Notes under the pieces: generated by a model | Databases searched by the model: none | Seen by the model: only the letters and a program-made list of their open reading frames with translations | Told to the model about the DNA's origin: nothing | In this document: positions 54,578 to 64,000 of the stretch, in pieces | How positions within the stretch are numbered: position 1 is the first letter of the stretch | Layout: each line of letters opens with the position of its first letter | Origin: Sphingobacteriia bacterium | GTDB lineage: Bacteria; Bacteroidota; Bacteroidia; Chitinophagales; Chitinophagaceae | Assembly: GCA_015999745.1 (NCBI GenBank) | Contig: JAECQP010000004.1 | Coordinates: 1 to 64,000 of the forward strand | Length of the DNA: 64,000 nucleotides | Reading direction: 5' to 3' | Translations under genes and position numbers: made by a program

Positions 54578-56158
54578 ATGAAATTAGCTTTCTGCACATT
54601 TCTACTGCTTACCCTAAGTATGAGCAGTTACCAGCCATTGCATGCCCAGCAGGCTGATATACTCATCAAAAACGGAAAAATCATTGATGGAACCGGTAAT
54701 TCCTGGTTCATAGGCGATGTGGCCGTTCAAGCGGGCAAAATTGTCAAGATCGGTCGCCTGGGTAACTGGCAGGCGGGCAAAATCATTGATGCTGGCGGAC
54801 TGATCGTAGCGCCTGGTTTTATTGATGTACACACGCATATTGAGGGAGATGAGAAGAAAAACCCGCTGGCGTCTAACTTCATCTACGACGGAGTTACCTC
54901 CGTGGTAACGGGTAACTGCGGCATATCCGAAGTGAACCTGGGCAGCTACCTCCGTATGATCGACAGCCTGCGGCCTGCGGTTAATGTAGCTGCACTGATC
55001 GGGCACAACGATGTGCGCAAGGCTGCGATGGGATCTGCCAACCGCAACCCCAACGAAGCGGAAATGCAACATATGGAATCCATTGTAGAACAGGCCATGA
55101 AAGATGGTGCTGTAGGCATGTCTACCGGCCTGATCTATATTCCCGGTACCTATTCCAAAACACCTGAAGTAGTACGCCTGGCAAAAGTAACCGCTCAATA
55201 CAACGGTGTTTACGCCAGCCATATGCGCTCCGAAGGAGACAGCGTGGTAAAAGCCATTGAAGAAGCGCTGACCATTGGAAGAGAAGCCGGTATCCCGGTA
55301 GAGATTTCTCATTTTAAACTGAGCGGACAGCAGAACTGGGGAAGAAGCAGGGAAACCGTACCTATGATCATTCAAGCAAGGGAAGAAGGGCTGGATGTAA
55401 CCATCGACCAATATCCCTACACCGCCAGCAGTACTTCGCTGAGTACATTATTGCCCGACTGGGTGCTGGCAGACGGGCAGGACTCTATTAAAGCCAGGCT
55501 GGCGAATCCGGAGATCCGCAAACAGGTGATCGCAGTGATGCTGAAGAATCTTAAAAAAAGAGGACTGCCGCATTTCAGTTATCCGGTGGTAGCCAGTTTT
55601 AAACCCGATACTGCTTACAATGGCAAGAGCATTGAAGAAGTGAACCTGATGAGGGGAAAGAAACACAAAGTGAAAGAGGAAGCCGAAACCATTCTTCAAA
55701 TGATGGAACTCGGCGGCGCCGGTATGATTTTTCATGGTATGAGCAATGAGGATGTTAATGCCATCATGCGCTATCCTTTCAACATGTTTGCCAGCGATGC
55801 CAGCATCCGTGTATTTGGATCGGGCAACCCGCATCCGCGTGGCTACGGCACCAATGCCAGGGTGCTGGGTAAATATGTGCGCGAAGAAAAAGTAATTTCA
55901 CTGGAAGAAGCCATCCGCAGAATGACTTCCCTGCCTGCGCAGAAATTCAACCTGCACAACAGGGGCTTGCTGCGCGAAGGGTTTGCTGCCGACCTGGTGA
56001 TCTTTGATGAAAAAACAGTGAGTGATTTATCAACCTACGATAAACCCCATCAATACAGCGCCGGATTTAAATATGTATTGGTGAACGGTATGATCTCCGT
56101 GGAAGACGGGGTACAGAACAACAGCAGGAATGGTATTGCGCTGAGAAACAATCACTGA
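54578..56158 (+). CDS. Secreted D-aminoacylase/N-acyl-D-amino-acid deacylase family amidohydrolase
   Basis: The 526-residue amidohydrolase has a signal peptide (MKLAFCTFLLLTLSMSSYQ) and the D-aminoacylase layout: 'ILIKNGKIIDGTGNSWF', metal motif 'GFIDVHTHIEGDE', 'VTGNCGIS', 'GLIYIPGTYSKTPEV', 'YASHMRSEGDSVVKAI' and 'DASIRVFGSGNPHPRGYGT'. It removes acyl groups from N-acyl-D-amino acids or related D-residue substrates, here likely in the periplasm. The start is the ATG at 54578, since the frame upstream to 54431 overlaps prfA. Confidence 0.9.
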   Translation: MKLAFCTFLLLTLSMSSYQPLHAQQADILIKNGKIIDGTGNSWFIGDVAVQAGKIVKIGRLGNWQAGKIIDAGGLIVAPGFIDVHTHIEGDEKKNPLASNFIYDGVTSVVTGNCGISEVNLGSYLRMIDSLRPAVNVAALIGHNDVRKAAMGSANRNPNEAEMQHMESIVEQAMKDGAVGMSTGLIYIPGTYSKTPEVVRLAKVTAQYNGVYASHMRSEGDSVVKAIEEALTIGREAGIPVEISHFKLSGQQNWGRSRETVPMIIQAREEGLDVTIDQYPYTASSTSLSTLLPDWVLADGQDSIKARLANPEIRKQVIAVMLKNLKKRGLPHFSYPVVASFKPDTAYNGKSIEEVNLMRGKKHKVKEEAETILQMMELGGAGMIFHGMSNEDVNAIMRYPFNMFASDASIRVFGSGNPHPRGYGTNARVLGKYVREEKVISLEEAIRRMTSLPAQKFNLHNRGLLREGFAADLVIFDEKTVSDLSTYDKPHQYSAGFKYVLVNGMISVEDGVQNNSRNGIALRNNH

Positions 56159-56190
56159 GCCGCAGTATACCCGCGCTCCTTATTTAAATG

Positions 56191-56228
56191 AAATGCGCTT
56201 GTTGGTTTCATCATCAACAAGCGCATTT
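56191..56228. terminator. Bidirectional terminator between the D-aminoacylase and acs genes
   Basis: A perfect 14-bp stem (56191-56204 with 56215-56228) with a 10-nt loop lies between two converging genes (stops at 56158 and 56253). U runs on both sides are short, so strength is moderate. Confidence 0.75.
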
Positions 56229-56252
56229 GCCATAGTATACTTCTGTTCAGGA

Positions 56253-58199
56253 TCAGATTCTTCCGTTCAGGATCTCATCAACTACGGCGGGATCCAGCAG
56301 TGTTGAAGTATCACCTAAGTTCTCTGTTTCTCCTTCGGCTATCTTCCGCAGAATGCGTCGCATGATCTTACCGCTTCTTGTTTTCGGCAATCCGCTCACG
56401 AATTGGATCTTGTCCGGTTTTGCAATAGCGCCGATCATCCTTGTTACGGTTTGCAAAATATCTTTCCGCACCAGGTCTCCGGAACCATGCGTATTCTGTG
56501 CATGTGATCCCTGGTAAATAATATATGCATAAATACCCTGCCCTTTCACTTCGTGCGGATAGCCCACAACAGCACTTTCTACAACACCTGCGTGCATATT
56601 GATGGCGTTCTCAACCTCGGCGGTACCAATGCGGTGACCGCTCACATTCAGCACATCGTCCACCCTGCCGGTGATCCGGTAATTACCATCCTTATCGCGC
56701 AATGCGCCGTCCCCGGTAAAGTACATGTTTTCATAAGTGGCAAAATAGTTGGTGCGGCAACGTTCATGATCGCCCCAGGTTGTTCGCAGGATACCGGGCC
56801 ATGGCGCTTTGATGCAGAGATTACCCGAAACGGTCTGACCGGGTTCTCCTTCAACTTCTTTGCCGTTTTCATCTACCAGTACCATTTGCACACCGGGCAT
56901 GGGCAGGGTTGCCCAGCTTGGCTTGGCCGGAGTGACACCCGCCATGTTACTGATAAGGCAGGCTCCTGTTTCTGTTTGCCACCAGGTATCCACAATCGGA
57001 CATTTCCCCTTGCCCACATTCTCGTCGTACCAATGCCATGCTTCTTCATTGATGGGTTCACCAACGGTACCCAGTACTTTCAGGGAGGAAAGATCCTTTC
57101 CCTGTAATGGTCCCAGACCAAAACCCATCAGGCTCCTGATAGCTGTTGGAGCAGTGTATAAAATATTTACTTTGAACTTGTCTACAATATCCCAGAATCT
57201 TCCCGCATCAGGGAATGTTGGAACCCCTTCAAACATCAGCGTAGTGGCACCGGCGCTCAACGGACCGTATACAATATAACTGTGGCCCGTAATCCAGCCG
57301 ATATCTGCCGTGCAGAAATGAATCTGTCCGGGCTGGTACTGGAAAACATTTACAAAAGTATAGTTGGCATAAATCATGTACCCGCCACAGGTATGTACCA
57401 CCCCTTTTGGCTTGCCAGTGCTGCCGGAGGTATAGAGGATGAACAAAGGATCTTCCGCGTCCATCTCTTCTGCTTCAATATAAGTGATGCCCTTGTCTTC
57501 CACGTGTTGCACTTCATCTTCCCACCATACATCTCTTCCCTTGATCATGGAAACGGCGGTTCTGGTACGGGTGGCAACAATCACTTTTTTAATGGTCTTA
57601 TTTCCGATCAATGCATCGTCGATGATATTCTTCAGCGGAATATCTTTTGCTCCCCTGAAGGCGCCGTCGCAGGTAATGATAAAAGTGGCTTGTGCATCTT
57701 CCAGCCTGTCTGCAATACTCTGTGCAGAAAATCCTCCGAAAATAACGCTATGCACGGCGCCGATTCTTGCACAGGCCAGTACGGCTATGGCCAGGCGGGG
57801 AATCATTCCCATATAAATACAAACACGGTCACCTTTCTGCACGCCATTGTTTTTTAACACATGCGCAAACTGGCAAACTTTCTCGTGCAGTTTTTTATAG
57901 GTCAGGATCCTGCTGGGATATTCCGGATCGTTGGCCTCCCAGATCAGCGCAGGCTGATTACCTCTTTCAGCCAGGTGCCTGTCTAAACAATTCTCTGTAA
58001 TATTCATCCTGGCGCCTTTGAACCATTCTACTTTGGGTTCTTTGAAATTCCAGCGAAGCACATCTTCTTTGGAGGCCCATTTTTTCTTCCAGGTAAAATG
58101 GTTGGCGATATCTTCCCAGAATCCTGCGGGATCTTCAATACTCTTCTGATAGGCCGCTTTGTATTCTTCAAAGCTCTTGATCTGATATGGATAACTCAT
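56253..58199 (-). CDS. acs: Acetyl-CoA synthetase
   Basis: The 648-residue AMP-forming enzyme activates acetate to acetyl-CoA. Motifs include the P-loop 'YTSGSTGKPKGVVHT', 'DTWWQTETG', 'GDGALRDKDGNYRITGRVDD', the hinge region 'VLNVSGHRIGTAEVE' and the C-terminal catalytic lysine in 'PKTRSGKIMRRIL', a common acetylation site in this family. The start is the ATG at 58199 ('MSYPYQIKSFEEY'); the longer frame to 58340 would overlap the divergent transporter gene. An MHS-type transporter is divergent 80 nt away. Confidence 0.96.
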   Translation of the reverse strand: MSYPYQIKSFEEYKAAYQKSIEDPAGFWEDIANHFTWKKKWASKEDVLRWNFKEPKVEWFKGARMNITENCLDRHLAERGNQPALIWEANDPEYPSRILTYKKLHEKVCQFAHVLKNNGVQKGDRVCIYMGMIPRLAIAVLACARIGAVHSVIFGGFSAQSIADRLEDAQATFIITCDGAFRGAKDIPLKNIIDDALIGNKTIKKVIVATRTRTAVSMIKGRDVWWEDEVQHVEDKGITYIEAEEMDAEDPLFILYTSGSTGKPKGVVHTCGGYMIYANYTFVNVFQYQPGQIHFCTADIGWITGHSYIVYGPLSAGATTLMFEGVPTFPDAGRFWDIVDKFKVNILYTAPTAIRSLMGFGLGPLQGKDLSSLKVLGTVGEPINEEAWHWYDENVGKGKCPIVDTWWQTETGACLISNMAGVTPAKPSWATLPMPGVQMVLVDENGKEVEGEPGQTVSGNLCIKAPWPGILRTTWGDHERCRTNYFATYENMYFTGDGALRDKDGNYRITGRVDDVLNVSGHRIGTAEVENAINMHAGVVESAVVGYPHEVKGQGIYAYIIYQGSHAQNTHGSGDLVRKDILQTVTRMIGAIAKPDKIQFVSGLPKTRSGKIMRRILRKIAEGETENLGDTSTLLDPAVVDEILNGRI

Positions 58200-58279
58200 G
58201 GCAAACTTTTTCGGATATAAATATACGGGATTACTTGCTTGGCGATATGCCTCAATTGGTGTAAGTTGAAACTTCATAT

Positions 58280-59812
58280 ATGCCAATGAAAGAGAATAAA
58301 ACACTAAGAAGGGTGATTGCCGCTTCTTCAATGGGTACACTGATTGAATGGTATGATTTTTACATATTTGGAAGTCTTGCCACTGTTATTGCCAGCCAGT
58401 TTTTCCCAAAAACAAATCCCACTGCAGCACTGCTTTCTACCCTGGCCACTTTTGCGGCGGGTTTTATTGTAAGACCTTTCGGCGCCCTGTTCTTTGGAAG
58501 ACTGGGCGACCTGATCGGCAGGAAACATACTTTTCTGCTGACACTGGTGATCATGGGCGGTTCCACTTTTGCCATCGGGCTGGTTCCCGGTTATGACAGT
58601 ATTGGATTTGCCGCACCGATCATTGTACTGATCCTCCGTTTATTGCAGGGTCTTGCGCTTGGCGGAGAATATGGCGGTGCAGCGACCTATGTTGCGGAGC
58701 ATGCTCCTGAACACAAACGAGGCTATTACACTTCCTGGATCCAGACCACCGCCACATTGGGTTTATTTGTTTCATTGGGCGTCATTCTGCTGACCAGGCA
58801 TTCACTGGATGCCGATCCTGCAAAGTCCATTACCAAATTCAATGAATGGGGCTGGCGCATTCCCTTCATCGTATCCATATTGCTGGTAGGGGTTTCCGTT
58901 TACATCCGATTGAAGATGAAAGAGTCCCCGTTGTTCACCGAATTAAAAAAATCCGGCAAAACCGCTGTAAACCCCATTAAAGAAAGCTTTGGACACAAAA
59001 CCAATTTAAAGATGGTGTTGCTGGCTTTGTTCGGTGCAACCATGGGGCAGGGTGTGGTTTGGTATACCGGTCAGTTCTATGCGCAATCTTTTATAGAAAA
59101 TGTATGTAAGATTGATTTTGACCAATCCCGCACCATATTGATCTGGGCTATTTTACTGGGCACGCCTTTCTTTGTGGTATTCGGACACTGGAGCGATAAG
59201 ATCGGCCGTAAATGGATCATGCTGGGCGGCATGTTCCTCGCCATTGTTTCCTACCATTACCTGTTCGGCCAGTTACTGAAGATTTCCGATCCGGCCAATT
59301 CCACAGAACTGGTGGATCAAAAAATGGTAAAGTCGGAAAGACATATTCTGGCAGCGTCCGATACACTCAGAACTGTTACCGTGATCCGTCAATATGAGAA
59401 CGGAATGCAGCTGACTGAAACCACTATAGATACATTGTACAAAGAGGGAAAGCAGCAGTTGGTTCAGCCGGTTACAAAAACCAACAAAATACTGGGTAGC
59501 TCCGGTTACTGGAAAATGACAGGACTGGTATTCATTATGATTCTTTATGTAACCATGGTGTACGGGCCCATTGCCGCATTCCTGGTGGAATTGTTCCCTA
59601 CAAAAATCAGGTACACTTCCATGTCGCTTCCGTACCATATCGGGAATGGGGTGTTTGGCGGCCTTACTCCTTTTATTGCCACATTGCTTACGACCATTTA
59701 TACCAACAACCTGCTGGTGGGATTAATGTATCCCATTATTGTAGCGGCAGTATGCCTGGTCATCGGCGCCATCTATCTTCAACATAAAATTGATCCTCCA
59801 ATAGAATCCTGA
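58280..59812 (+). CDS. MFS transporter, metabolite:proton symporter (MHS) type
   Basis: The 510-residue, 12-helix transporter has MHS-family signatures: 'SMGTLIEWYDFYIFGSLATV', 'RPFGALFFGRLGDLIGRKHT' and 'LQGLALGGEYGGAATYVAEH'. Relatives carry proline, betaine, ketoglutarate or other small carboxylates. A hydrophilic insertion of about 75 residues (about 330-405) between two helices in the second half is longer than in ProP-type members. Its divergent position from acs hints at an organic-acid substrate, but this is inference. A 72-residue membrane protein follows 19 nt downstream. Confidence 0.9.
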   Translation: MPMKENKTLRRVIAASSMGTLIEWYDFYIFGSLATVIASQFFPKTNPTAALLSTLATFAAGFIVRPFGALFFGRLGDLIGRKHTFLLTLVIMGGSTFAIGLVPGYDSIGFAAPIIVLILRLLQGLALGGEYGGAATYVAEHAPEHKRGYYTSWIQTTATLGLFVSLGVILLTRHSLDADPAKSITKFNEWGWRIPFIVSILLVGVSVYIRLKMKESPLFTELKKSGKTAVNPIKESFGHKTNLKMVLLALFGATMGQGVVWYTGQFYAQSFIENVCKIDFDQSRTILIWAILLGTPFFVVFGHWSDKIGRKWIMLGGMFLAIVSYHYLFGQLLKISDPANSTELVDQKMVKSERHILAASDTLRTVTVIRQYENGMQLTETTIDTLYKEGKQQLVQPVTKTNKILGSSGYWKMTGLVFIMILYVTMVYGPIAAFLVELFPTKIRYTSMSLPYHIGNGVFGGLTPFIATLLTTIYTNNLLVGLMYPIIVAAVCLVIGAIYLQHKIDPPIES

Positions 59813-59831
59813 TCAACCTAAAACTGTCATT

Positions 59832-60050
59832 ATGAATCAACTCAAAAAATGGGCGGGTATCATCTGGATCCTGCTGGGGCCTGTTGCCATTTACTACCTG
59901 ATTAAAACGGCCTTACGCCAAACGGCAGCACATCCTTCACTGGACACCAAAATTCAGTGGGGAGTATTTGTAGTCGTCTTTATTCCGATTGCCATTGGCC
60001 TGATGATATTCGGGTACTATGCCTGGAAGGGCGAGTATGAAAAAGAATAG
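59832..60050 (+). CDS. Small two-helix membrane protein, transporter partner candidate
   Basis: The 72-residue protein has two predicted membrane helices ('WAGIIWILLGPVAIYYLI' and 'WGVFVVVFIPIAIGLMIFG') joined by a short polar loop, and a charged tail. It lies 19 nt after the MHS transporter on the same strand, as similar small proteins do near such transporters in other Bacteroidota (possibly the DUF6814 family, from memory). A role as an accessory subunit is suggested by position only. Confidence 0.8.
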   Translation: MNQLKKWAGIIWILLGPVAIYYLIKTALRQTAAHPSLDTKIQWGVFVVVFIPIAIGLMIFGYYAWKGEYEKE

Positions 60051-60104
60051 GTAATCTGCCTTTGCGCTAACCGGTTTTTAACAGGGGGCACTCAATAATT
60101 TGGT

Positions 60105-60112
60105 TATTTTTG
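60105..60112 (+). promoter_or_regulatory. -7 promoter element of gldA
   Basis: TATTTTTG matches TAnnTTTG and lies 17 nt before the ATG at 60130. Confidence 0.5.
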
Positions 60113-60129
60113 AACCAAACAAGGACAGC

Positions 60130-60849
60130 ATGTCGATTGAGGTATCCGGATTGGTTAAAACATATGGAGCGCAGAAAGCGGTGGATCAGCTTTCCTTCAA
60201 CCTTCCCAAAGGAGAAATTGTTGGTTTTTTAGGACCAAACGGTGCGGGGAAAAGCACTACCATGAAAATAATTACCGGCTTTTTAAGCCCCGATGCCGGA
60301 ACGGTTAAAGTTTGTGGAGAAGACCTCTCCCTCAACCCCATTGCCTGCAAAAGGAAGATCGGGTACCTGCCGGAAGCCAATCCACTATACTACGACATGT
60401 ATGTAAAGGAATACCTGGCTTTTATTGCCGGCATTCACGGCATCAAAACCATGCTCAACAGTCCGTGGACAGTAGCGGGTATTATAGAACGGACCGGCCT
60501 TGGTGTAGAGCAGCACAAAAAAATAGGACAACTTTCCAAAGGATATAAACAACGGGTGGGGTTGGCGGCAGCGCTGATTCATAACCCGGAAGTACTGATA
60601 CTGGATGAACCCACCAGCGGGCTGGATCCTAATCAGATCATCGAAATCCGCAAGCTGATTAAGGAACAGGGAGAATCCAAAACAGTCCTGTTCTCCAGCC
60701 ATATTCTGCAGGAAGTGGAAGCCATCTGTAACAGGGTTATTATTATTCATAAGGGGAAAATAGTGGCAGATGACAGCTTGGGCAACCTGAAAGCCCGTGG
60801 CTCGCTGGAGGAGGTCTTCAGGAGCCTGACAGGAGGAGTTAGTGTATAA
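60130..60849 (+). CDS. gldA: ABC transporter ATP-binding protein, GldA-like
   Basis: The 239-residue ATPase has Walker A 'GPNGAGKSTTM', signature 'LSKGYKQRVGLA', Walker B 'LILDEPTSGLD' and 'SSHILQEVEAIC'. The overall sequence ('IGYLPEANPLYYDMYVKEYL') is closest to GldA, the ATPase of the GldAFG gliding-motility transporter. The membrane subunits gldF and gldG are not adjacent. The start is the ATG at 60130; the upstream in-frame codon at 60100 lies before the promoter element. It is followed 50 nt later by eno, which has its own start region. Confidence 0.85.
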   Translation: MSIEVSGLVKTYGAQKAVDQLSFNLPKGEIVGFLGPNGAGKSTTMKIITGFLSPDAGTVKVCGEDLSLNPIACKRKIGYLPEANPLYYDMYVKEYLAFIAGIHGIKTMLNSPWTVAGIIERTGLGVEQHKKIGQLSKGYKQRVGLAAALIHNPEVLILDEPTSGLDPNQIIEIRKLIKEQGESKTVLFSSHILQEVEAICNRVIIIHKGKIVADDSLGNLKARGSLEEVFRSLTGGVSV

Positions 60850-60881
60850 ACTACATAATACGTATCTTCGACATTCTATAA

Positions 60882-62192
<1,311 letters not shown>

Positions 62193-62220
62193 GCCATCCA
62201 CAGGTGTGCATTAAATATCG

Positions 62221-62267
62221 GTTGGCAGATAGAGGTTTCTTACTACTTTTATCTGCCAGCTTTTTTA
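62221..62267 (+). terminator. Terminator of the enolase gene
   Basis: GTTGGCAGATA (62221-62231) pairs with TATCTGCCAGC (62250-62260) with one G-U pair, followed by six T residues. Confidence 0.85.
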
Positions 62268-62280
62268 TTAGGGAGTCACT

Positions 62281-62583
62281 ATGAAGAAATTTGCATCCAT
62301 CATTACCAATAAATACCTGATCGCCGGGTTATTCTTTATTGTATGGATGCTGTTCATAGACCAGCGCGATTATTTTCAGCAAAAAGAGCGGAGAGATGAA
62401 TTGAGGAAGCTGGAGCTGAAAAAGGAATATTATCAAAAGGAAATTGAGAAGACACGGAAAGAACTGGGAGACCTCCAGAACAGCCCCGCCGCCCTGGAAC
62501 GCTTTGCCAGAGAGCGTTACCTCATGAAAAAAGACGGAGAAGACATTTTTATTGTTGAAGATTCTTCCACAGAAAAAAAATAA
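62281..62583 (+). CDS. FtsB/DivIC-family septum formation protein
   Basis: The 100-residue bitopic protein has a short cytoplasmic N-terminus, one membrane helix ('YLIAGLFFIVWMLFI', about residues 11-27) and a periplasmic coiled coil ('EYYQKEIEKTRKELGDLQN') ending in the family signature 'ERFARERYLMKKDGEDIF'. Members join FtsL and FtsQ in the divisome. It lies 13 nt after the eno terminator. Confidence 0.9.
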   Translation: MKKFASIITNKYLIAGLFFIVWMLFIDQRDYFQQKERRDELRKLELKKEYYQKEIEKTRKELGDLQNSPAALERFARERYLMKKDGEDIFIVEDSSTEKK

Positions 62584-62715
62584 AAGATCCGCTGATACGT
62601 TACTGCCCTAAAACGCCCGGATCCTCCCTATTTATAGTTTGCCCTGCAATATTTGACATAGCCATGCGTTTTACCAATACGCCGTATCCTCTGAGTTCAC
62701 GCAGACCAACTGCTT

Positions 62716-62949
62716 ATGAAAAACTTTAAAGAAGAGGAACTGATTATGTACATATACAACGATTGCCCGCCAGAATTAACCGCAGCAATTAACCAGGCCA
62801 TTAAAGAAGATGCGGCGCTGAATGACAAAATTGTAACACTAAAAAGAACAGCTGAACAACTGGACCGCCTGAAACTGAAATCTCCTTCACCCAAAATCAT
62901 TCAGGCAATTCTGGACTACGCCGCAAAATCGGCCAGAAAACAGGATTAA
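62716..62949 (+). CDS. Small conserved-looking protein, function unknown
   Basis: The 77-residue protein is helical and cytoplasmic ('EEELIMYIYNDCPPELTAAI', 'DAALNDKIVTLKRTAEQLDR', 'PSPKIIQAILDYAAKSARKQ'). Its start resembles the N-terminal part of some anti-sigma factors, but there is no zinc motif or membrane helix. It lies 16 nt before the nth ATG on the same strand. Real coding is supported by frame length and normal codon use; the role is unknown. Confidence 0.68.
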   Translation: MKNFKEEELIMYIYNDCPPELTAAINQAIKEDAALNDKIVTLKRTAEQLDRLKLKSPSPKIIQAILDYAAKSARKQD

Positions 62950-62965
62950 TGGGTTATTTTTGATC

Positions 62966-63616
62966 ATGACCAGGAAGGAAAAGTACCAACAGGTAATTGA
63001 CTATTTTTTAGCCACTACCCCCGCTGCAGAAACAGAATTAATTTACGACAATCCATTTCAGCTGCTGGTAGCGGTGATCCTTTCTGCCCAGTGTACCGAC
63101 AAGAGGGTGAACCTCACCACACCCGCCATATTCAGGCAATATCCCGGGCCTGAGGAAATGGCGAAAGCAGGTTTTGAGGAGTTGTTTCCGCTAATCCGGA
63201 GTATTTCTTACCCAAACAATAAAACAAAACACCTGATCGGCATGGCCAATATGCTGTTGGAGCAGTTTGATGGTGCAGTACCCATGACGGTGGAGCAACT
63301 GGTAAAACTTCCGGGTGTTGGTCGAAAAACAGCCAATGTAATTACCAGCGTAATTGACCAGCAACCTAATATGGCCGTAGACACCCATGTATTCAGGGTA
63401 AGTCATCGTTTTGGACTGGTCAGTACAAAAGCCACTACCCCACTGGCGGTGGAAAAGGAACTGATCAAATATATTCCGGAAGCATACGTGCACCGCGCAC
63501 ACCACTGGCTCATCCTTCACGGGCGTTATACCTGTTTGGCCAGAAATCCAAAATGCGCAGACTGTGGTTTAAAGGATCTTTGTACCTATTATAAAAAGCA
63601 CCATAATTCCAACTGA
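62966..63616 (+). CDS. nth: Endonuclease III
   Basis: The 216-residue DNA glycosylase/AP lyase removes oxidised pyrimidines in base-excision repair. The helix-hairpin-helix motif 'LPGVGRKTANVI' contains the catalytic lysine, the catalytic aspartate is in 'MAVDTHVFRVSHR', and the C-terminal [4Fe-4S] cluster motif 'CLARNPKCADCGLKDLC' has the Cx6Cx2Cx5C pattern. The start is the ATG at 62966; an in-frame TTG lies two codons upstream. Confidence 0.97.
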   Translation: MTRKEKYQQVIDYFLATTPAAETELIYDNPFQLLVAVILSAQCTDKRVNLTTPAIFRQYPGPEEMAKAGFEELFPLIRSISYPNNKTKHLIGMANMLLEQFDGAVPMTVEQLVKLPGVGRKTANVITSVIDQQPNMAVDTHVFRVSHRFGLVSTKATTPLAVEKELIKYIPEAYVHRAHHWLILHGRYTCLARNPKCADCGLKDLCTYYKKHHNSN

Positions 63617-63666
63617 AACTGATACAGCCGGCACTGTTTTCGTTGCACTGCAGTTAGTAACCGCTT

Positions 63667-64000
63667 TTATTTTCCGTTCGGAGACTTTGTTGATTTTTTA
63701 CCCTTTACCAGGTGATAGGATTCATCAATCATTTCCCTGAGTTGCTGATCGGAAAGTGTTCCATTCACCAGGATCGTATTCCAGTGTTTCTTATTCATAT
63801 GATATCCGGGAAACACGGAAGCAGAAAATTCTTCGCGGAGTTCAACCGCTTTATCGGGATCGCATTTTACATTGAAGCTTACCGGATCGTTATCGAAGCC
63901 CGTAAGCAAAAACATTTTTCCGTTTACTTTATACACAAGCGTATCCGGCCCAAAAGGAAGCGTTTCTTCCACATCAGGTTTGCCCAGGCAATATTCGCGG
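63667..64000 (-). CDS. MmcQ/YjbR-family protein, truncated at window edge
   Basis: The frame runs to the end of the window without a start: upstream of 'EETLPFGPDTLVYKVNGKMF' it continues as 'REYCLGKPDV', the usual N-terminal part of the family. About 110 residues are visible, and the first few codons lie beyond 64000. MmcQ/YjbR proteins are small CyaY-like-fold proteins annotated as DNA-binding, though their true role is unclear. Conserved parts 'FPGYHMNKKHWNTILV' and 'LREMIDESYHLV' are present. It converges on nth with a 50-nt gap. Confidence 0.9.
   Translation of the reverse strand, partial: REYCLGKPDVEETLPFGPDTLVYKVNGKMFLLTGFDNDPVSFNVKCDPDKAVELREEFSASVFPGYHMNKKHWNTILVNGTLSDQQLREMIDESYHLVKGKKSTKSPNGK

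Noticed and set aside
62955..62962. TATTTTTG before nth as a promoter
   Set aside because: It ends only 3 nt before the ATG at 62966, so a transcript starting about 7 nt later would lack the start codon.

Overview
The window is a gene-dense chromosomal segment of a Bacteroidota bacterium, most likely family Chitinophagaceae. The evidence is: TonB-dependent receptors with a carboxypeptidase-like N-terminal domain, a type IX secretion C-terminal sorting domain, a CHU_C/gliding-motility-type C-terminal domain, GldA and GldB homologues, an AtpB subunit with a signal-peptide-like extension, almost no Shine-Dalgarno sequences, and exact TAnnTTTG (-7) promoter elements shortly before many start codons. 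No rRNA, tRNA, CRISPR array, transposase or integrase was seen. Most of the window is housekeeping core.

Layout. 1-3.1 kb: a TonB-dependent receptor and a small secreted repeat protein. 3.1-9.2 kb: an ABC exporter followed by an F1Fo-ATP synthase cluster atpB-E-F-H-A that ends in a strong terminator and lacks atpG, atpD and atpC. 9.2-13.6 kb: an accessory block, with two AT-rich genes (a T9SS-sorted surface protein and an outer-membrane barrel) followed by a two-gene AbiE-like toxin/antitoxin cassette. 13.6-19.7 kb: rsh ((p)ppGpp synthetase/hydrolase), purA, a charged low-complexity protein, pabB and engB. 19.7-23.1 kb: a TonB receptor of the haem/haemoglobin type with a small membrane-anchored protein and a haem-binding-domain protein. 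23-33 kb: gpmI, a DUF4783 protein, nadC, a SUI1-like factor, a histone-H1-like Lys/Ala repeat protein, a zinc metalloprotease, the pyruvate dehydrogenase E2 subunit and isocitrate dehydrogenase. 33-46 kb: apaG, gldB, nadE, a CHU_C surface protein, a universal stress protein, a thiolase, pyrD, a TerC-family protein, a very large outer-membrane protein and an MBL-fold hydrolase. 46-52 kb: a secreted protein with a possible caspase-like dyad, then a phosphate locus (response regulator, histidine kinase, DUF47/PhoU-like protein, Pit transporter). 52-64 kb: galE, prfA, a D-aminoacylase, acs, an MHS-family transporter with a small membrane partner, gldA, eno, an FtsB/DivIC-like protein, nth and a truncated MmcQ/YjbR gene.

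The most unusual region is the junction with rsh. An exact 50-bp copy of the rsh 5' coding sequence (13640-13689) also lies at 11539-11588, so the toxin/antitoxin cassette is bracketed by direct repeats made from the alarmone gene. Inside it, two 43-bp elements with the same inverted-repeat layout precede the antitoxin-like and toxin-like genes. The toxin-like protein appears to have lost the segment that normally carries its GG[T/S] nucleotide-binding motif, and the antitoxin-like reading frame has no canonical start codon ahead of its winged-helix domain. The block therefore looks like a recently acquired, possibly decaying or re-purposed element that abuts, and may supply the promoter and first codons of, the stringent-response gene.
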